Part shown: positions 60,503 through 64,000 of the stretch, piece after piece | Numbering within the stretch: position 1 is the stretch's first letter | How the letters are laid out: each line of letters begins with the position of its first letter | From: Granulicella sibirica | Lineage (GTDB): Bacteria; Acidobacteriota; Terriglobia; Terriglobales; Acidobacteriaceae | Assembly: GCF_004115155.1 (NCBI RefSeq) | Contig: NZ_RDSM01000003.1 | Location: 806,001-870,000 of the forward strand | Reading direction: 5' to 3' | Length of the DNA: 64,000 nt | Made by a program: the position numbers and the translations under genes | Notes under the pieces: generated by a model | What the model was told of the DNA's origin: nothing | Seen by the model: the letters and a program-made list of their open reading frames with translations, nothing else | Databases searched by the model: none

Positions 60503-61756
60503 ATGATCGCTGAAATTATCGCCGCCGGTTCCGAGATGCTCACGCCCTACCGGCAGGACACCAACTCCCTCTACCTCACCGAGGGCCTCAACGACCTCGG
60601 CGTCACCGTCGCCTTCAAGACCATCGTTGGCGATAACCTCGAGCACCTCACCAACGCCGCCCGCATCGCCATTGCCCGCGCTGACATCGTTCTCTTCTCC
60701 GGCGGGCTCGGCCCAACAGAAGACGACCTCACGCGCGAAGCCGCCGCCGCCGCTCTCGGCCGGAGCCTGCGCCGGGACAACGCGCTCCTCGTCGACCTCG
60801 CCAAACGCTTCGCCGCCCGCCGCATGACGATGCCGTCCAACAACCTGCGGCAGACCGACATCATCGACGGCGCCACTATCCTGAACAACGCTAACGGCAG
60901 CGCCCCCGGCCAGTATCTCGACGTCACCATCGACGGCGAGCGCAAGATCGTCATCCTTCTCCCCGGGCCGCCAAAAGAGCTGAAGCCGCTCTTTACCGAC
61001 GTCGTCGTTCCGATGCTGGCGAAATCACTTCCACCGCGATACCTGGCGAAGCGTATGCTGCGCATGGCCCTCATCCCGGAGTCGCAGGTCGACGCGCGCA
61101 CCGCGCCCATCTACCAGCAGTATCCCGATGTCGAAACGACCATCCTCGCTGGCAGCGCCGAGATCCAGCTCCACTTCTTCTGCGCCAAGCCTACAGCCGA
61201 AGAGGCCCAGGACCGCATCGACGAGCTCTCCGGACGCATCGAGCAGGAGATGGGCGACTCCATCTTTTCGTCCAACGGCGAATCGTTGGAGGAGATTGTC
61301 CTCCTGCATCTCGGCATGCGCCATCTTTCACTGGCTGTCGCTGAAAGCTGCACGGGTGGCTTGCTCTCGGAGCGTCTTACTTCCGTCCCGAACAGCTCCA
61401 CTGCCTTTTCCGGAGGCGTCGTTGTCTATAACGAGCAGATGAAGAGTGCCTTCGCCGATGTCCCACCGGAGCTATTCGAGCGCCACGGAGCAGTCAGTCC
61501 GCAAGTTGCCCGCGCCCTCGCCGAAGGCATTCGCGCACGTGCCAACACCTCGCTCGGCATCGGCATTACCGGTCTCGCCGGACCTGCGGGAGGCACAGGA
61601 GCCGATGCTTTAAAGCCCATCGGCCTCGTCTACATCGCACTCTCCGAAGGGGAGGACACTCAGGTGAAGGAGTTCCAGATCAACGGAGACCGCGACCGCG
61701 TACGATTCTGGGCCACCCAGCATGCTCTTGAATTTATTCGGCAGACGCTGCTCTAA
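60503..61756 (+). CDS. cinA: CinA-family protein (MoCF-binding plus NMN deamidase-type domain)
   Basis: 417 residues. N-terminal molybdopterin-binding-like domain (about 1-170: IIAAGSEMLTPYRQDTNS, FSGGLGPTEDDLTREA, LLPGPPKEL) and C-terminal PncC domain (about 260-415: LAVAESCTGGLLSERL, SGGVVVYNEQMK, GITGLAGPAGGT). In other bacteria such proteins hydrolyse ADP-ribose or NMN-type pyridine-nucleotide breakdown products and are also competence-induced. Full length. It is the first of cinA-plsY-gpsA on the plus strand. Confidence 0.95.
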   Translation: MIAEIIAAGSEMLTPYRQDTNSLYLTEGLNDLGVTVAFKTIVGDNLEHLTNAARIAIARADIVLFSGGLGPTEDDLTREAAAAALGRSLRRDNALLVDLAKRFAARRMTMPSNNLRQTDIIDGATILNNANGSAPGQYLDVTIDGERKIVILLPGPPKELKPLFTDVVVPMLAKSLPPRYLAKRMLRMALIPESQVDARTAPIYQQYPDVETTILAGSAEIQLHFFCAKPTAEEAQDRIDELSGRIEQEMGDSIFSSNGESLEEIVLLHLGMRHLSLAVAESCTGGLLSERLTSVPNSSTAFSGGVVVYNEQMKSAFADVPPELFERHGAVSPQVARALAEGIRARANTSLGIGITGLAGPAGGTGADALKPIGLVYIALSEGEDTQVKEFQINGDRDRVRFWATQHALEFIRQTLL

Positions 61757-61873
61757 GCAGGCTCGCTTGCCGGACTGTCCGCGTCATGCCAAACTGCAGG
61801 CACATCTCATCCTCCCCAACCCCACCCGCCGCATCCGCAACTGGCACAACTTGGTAAACTCTAGGGCAACTGC

Positions 61874-62485
61874 ATGAACCCGTGGCTCCTCTCCATTCCG
61901 ATTGCCTACCTGCTCGGCTCCATTCCTTTCGGATATCTCCTGGTACGCGTCTTCCGCAACGAAGACATCCGGACCACCGGCAGCGGCAATATTGGAGCCA
62001 CGAACGTCGCACGTTCGGGAGCCAAGGGGCTAGGTTTCGCCACTCTGCTCCTCGACCTTCTCAAAGCCTTTGCCGCCGTCGCCCTTGCCCAATATCTCGC
62101 ACCGGATAACCATGACCTCGCCGTCGCCGCAGCCGTTGCCGCCATCGTGGGCCACGTGTACCCGGTATGGCTTGGCTTTCGCGGAGGCAAAGGCGTCGCC
62201 AGCGCTCTGGGCGTCATGCTTGCGCTCGATTGGCGCGCAGCGCTCTGCGTCCTGGGCGTCTTCCTCGTCGTCGTCGCCTTCACCCGCTACGTCTCCCTTG
62301 GTTCGATCCTGGGCGCGGCGTCCTACCCCTTCTTCAGCCTCTACTTCCTCCCGATCCGAACGCCCATCTTCGTCGGAGGCATTGTCTTCATCGCCCTCCT
62401 CGTCATCGTCAAGCACCACGCCAACGTCGGCCGTCTCATCGCCGGAACCGAAAGCCGCTTCGGGTCGAAAAAGGTGACCGCATGA
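61874..62485 (+). CDS. plsY: Acyl-phosphate:glycerol-3-phosphate acyltransferase
   Basis: 203 residues and five or six membrane helices. It starts phospholipid synthesis from acyl phosphate. LLGSIPFGYLLVRVF, TTGSGNIGATNVARSGAKG, VGHVYPVWLGFRGGKGVASALG and the C-terminal VIVKHHANVGRLIAGTESRFG are the conserved loops. Its stop overlaps the gpsA start (ATGA), so the two enzymes that make and use glycerol-3-phosphate are translationally coupled. Confidence 0.97.
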   Translation: MNPWLLSIPIAYLLGSIPFGYLLVRVFRNEDIRTTGSGNIGATNVARSGAKGLGFATLLLDLLKAFAAVALAQYLAPDNHDLAVAAAVAAIVGHVYPVWLGFRGGKGVASALGVMLALDWRAALCVLGVFLVVVAFTRYVSLGSILGAASYPFFSLYFLPIRTPIFVGGIVFIALLVIVKHHANVGRLIAGTESRFGSKKVTA

Positions 62486-63474
62486 GCCGTATCGCCATAC
62501 TTGGAGCCGGGGCCTACGGAACCGCCCTCGCCATCTCGCTCGCCCGCCGTGGAGGCCACGATCTCTGCCTCTGGGCGCACTCCCCGACTCTCGCCGCGAC
62601 CCTTAGAGAAAGCGGCGAAAACCTGCCCTATCTCCCCGGCTTCACTCTCCCCTTCGATATCGACATCACCGACAACCTCGAGTCCGCCATCGACGAGATG
62701 GATGTCCTCCTCTGCGTCATGCCTTCGCAGTTCCTCCGCGAGACCATCGCCAGGATCGCCCCGAAGCTCACCCGCGACCAGGTTATTCTCAGCGCTGCCA
62801 AGGGTATCGAGGACATCAGCTTTCTCCGCATGTCGCAGGTCGTCGCCTCGCTTGTCGATAACCAGTTCGCTGTGCTCAGCGGTCCGTCGTTTGCCCAGGA
62901 GGTAGCCTCGGGGGCCCCGTCCGCCGTCGTCATCGCGACCGCCGAGTCGAGCCTTGCCCACTCCCTCCAGCGCGACTTTACCTCGCCCACCTTCCGCATC
63001 TACACCAACGACGACGTCGCCGGAGTAGAACTCGGTGGCTCACTCAAGAATGTTATTGCCTTGGCTGCCGGCGTCGTCCACGGTCTCAACCTTGGCAGCA
63101 ACTCCGCAGCCGCCCTCATGACGCGTGGCATCGCCGAAATTACGCGTCTCGCGGTGGCCTGCGGGGGCCGTCGCCAGACTCTTGCCGGCCTCGCGGGGAT
63201 TGGCGACCTGATCCTCACCTGTACCGGAAGCCTCTCGCGTAACCGCACCGTGGGGGTCGAACTCGGCAAGGGACGGCAGCTTCCTGAGATCATCGCCGGT
63301 CTCAACGGCAAAGTCGCCGAAGGTGTTCGCAGCACCACCGCCGCGCTGGGTCTCGCGAAACGGTATGGCGTGGAAATGCCAATCACCGAGCAGATGCACG
63401 CGATTCTTTATGAGAACAAGCCCGCGAAAGACGCTATACGGGATCTGATGAGCCGACCTGGGCGGGACGAGTAG
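62482..63474 (+). CDS. gpsA: Glycerol-3-phosphate dehydrogenase (NAD(P)+)
   Basis: 330 residues. It reduces dihydroxyacetone phosphate to glycerol-3-phosphate for phospholipids. MSRIAILGAGAYGTALAI is the dinucleotide loop; SGPSFAQEVASGAPSAVVIA, GGSLKNVIALAAGVVHGLNLG (catalytic Lys) and GLAGIGDLILTCTGSLSRN are diagnostic. The ATG at 62482 overlaps the plsY stop; the frame is open further upstream but in the wrong gene. It meets the Uma2 gene stop to stop with no spacer. Confidence 0.97.
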   Translation: MSRIAILGAGAYGTALAISLARRGGHDLCLWAHSPTLAATLRESGENLPYLPGFTLPFDIDITDNLESAIDEMDVLLCVMPSQFLRETIARIAPKLTRDQVILSAAKGIEDISFLRMSQVVASLVDNQFAVLSGPSFAQEVASGAPSAVVIATAESSLAHSLQRDFTSPTFRIYTNDDVAGVELGGSLKNVIALAAGVVHGLNLGSNSAAALMTRGIAEITRLAVACGGRRQTLAGLAGIGDLILTCTGSLSRNRTVGVELGKGRQLPEIIAGLNGKVAEGVRSTTAALGLAKRYGVEMPITEQMHAILYENKPAKDAIRDLMSRPGRDE

Positions 63475-64000
63475 TCAGGCGAGACCTACCAGCTTGTTGA
63501 GCTGTTTGAAAAGCGTTTCTGCGTCCAGACGAATCGGTGTACCCGCAATCTCCAACGCGTGCTGAACCGACGAAACCGAGCCCGCAACATCTGTGGCATA
63601 AAGCTGGCGAAGGCGAGGATCGATGACCCATATGTTCTCCACACCCATGGCCAGGTAGTCGTCGATCCGCTCCTGCATGTCGTTCATGCGATCGTCCCGC
63701 GAAAGGATCTCGATGCACAGCAGAGGAGGCGTCGTAACGATCGCTTCAAACGGCTCACTGCCTTGGGTCACGCAAACGTCAGGAATGCGGAACTGTGTCG
63801 TCGAGGTTTGCACCCTCTGCTCGGTTCGGACGAGGATATCCCATTCCTCTTCGTGCGAGCCGAGATACATCGCAAGGAACTTCTGAATGACAGCGTGCGG
63901 TCCCTCACCGACGTTCCTCTCCTTCGTCTCGCCGTCAATCCAATCCCGATCAGGCCGATACGTCGTCCGGAGATAAACCTCAAGCGGAACCAGCGCAGCA
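63475..64000 (-). CDS. Uma2-family (DUF820) putative endonuclease, 5' end outside window
   Basis: At least 175 residues are visible and the frame is open to the window edge. LVPLEVYLRTTYRPDRDWIDGE...GEGPHAVIQKFLAMYLG, RIPDVCV, LLCIEILSRDDRMNDMQERIDDYLAMGVENIWVIDP are the conserved blocks of the Uma2 family, which has a PD-(D/E)XK restriction-nuclease-like core (Asp in IPDV, Glu in IEILS). The family is hugely expanded in cyanobacteria and present in acidobacteria; the function is unknown. Confidence 0.9.
   Translation of the reverse strand, partial: AALVPLEVYLRTTYRPDRDWIDGETKERNVGEGPHAVIQKFLAMYLGSHEEEWDILVRTEQRVQTSTTQFRIPDVCVTQGSEPFEAIVTTPPLLCIEILSRDDRMNDMQERIDDYLAMGVENIWVIDPRLRQLYATDVAGSVSSVQHALEIAGTPIRLDAETLFKQLNKLVGLA

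Overview
The window looks like chromosomal DNA of an acidobacterium (Acidobacteriota, Terriglobia/Acidobacteriaceae type). The signs are high G+C, an Oar-like TonB receptor with an N-terminal carboxypeptidase-regulatory domain, a secreted VWFA-related protein of the acidobacterial type, many secreted carbohydrate-active proteins, and conserved ribosomal and cell-wall gene clusters. This assignment is inference from gene content; no rRNA or tRNA gene was found. I see no phage, transposase, CRISPR array or plasmid gene.

Layout. 1-251 is the 3' end of map. About 11.6 kb of accessory genes then separates map from infA: a DUF4159 protein, an Fpg-type glycosylase, two paralogous hybrid histidine kinases (one with a blue-light LOV domain), a REC-EAL c-di-GMP phosphodiesterase, a DoxX-like membrane protein and an A/T-richer secreted Ig-like protein. 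11906-16015 is infA-rpmJ-rpsM-rpsK-rpsD-rpoA-rplQ. 16166-24161 holds a hydroxypyruvate-isomerase-like enzyme, two TonB-dependent receptors and a methyltransferase. 24341-26080 is a putative sulfate exporter (PSE/UPF0324) preceded by a small membrane protein, a terminator hairpin and a cysteine-rich leader peptide. 26174-38000 carries central and polysaccharide metabolism: GTP-type PEP carboxykinase, tandem SGNH esterase, phosphoglucomutase, an MFS exporter, a glycogen-synthase-type glycosyltransferase and a GH105 hydrolase. 38-40.4 kb is a three-gene phosphorelay (kinase, receiver, Hpt).

40.5-47.1 kb is mixed: deoxyhypusine synthase-like protein, alpha/beta hydrolase, XRE regulator with membrane partner, pncB, S1/P1 nuclease, DUF2062 protein and a PlsC acyltransferase. 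47.1-50.5 kb is a BlaI repressor, an M56 BlaR1-like protease and an HtrA protease, with two near-identical palindromes. Then come a histone-H1-like tailed protein and an M3 oligopeptidase. 53.5-59.3 kb is mraY-(VWFA)-murD-ftsW-murG for peptidoglycan synthesis. The end of the window holds a secreted beta-rich protein, an MmcQ/YjbR protein, cinA, plsY, gpsA and a partial Uma2-type nuclease.

The most interesting signal is at 25670-25877 (minus strand). A 34-residue peptide with eight Cys codons in fourteen positions starts about where transcription from a TTGACG-N17-TACTCT promoter would start. It is followed by a strong 16-bp intrinsic terminator and then the sulfur-transport genes. This has the architecture of cysteine-responsive attenuation with a leaderless leader peptide. 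Second is the repeated BlaI-box-like palindrome that links a BlaI/M56 pair to HtrA. Third is the LOV-kinase / paralogous kinase / EAL cassette, a candidate blue-light c-di-GMP circuit.
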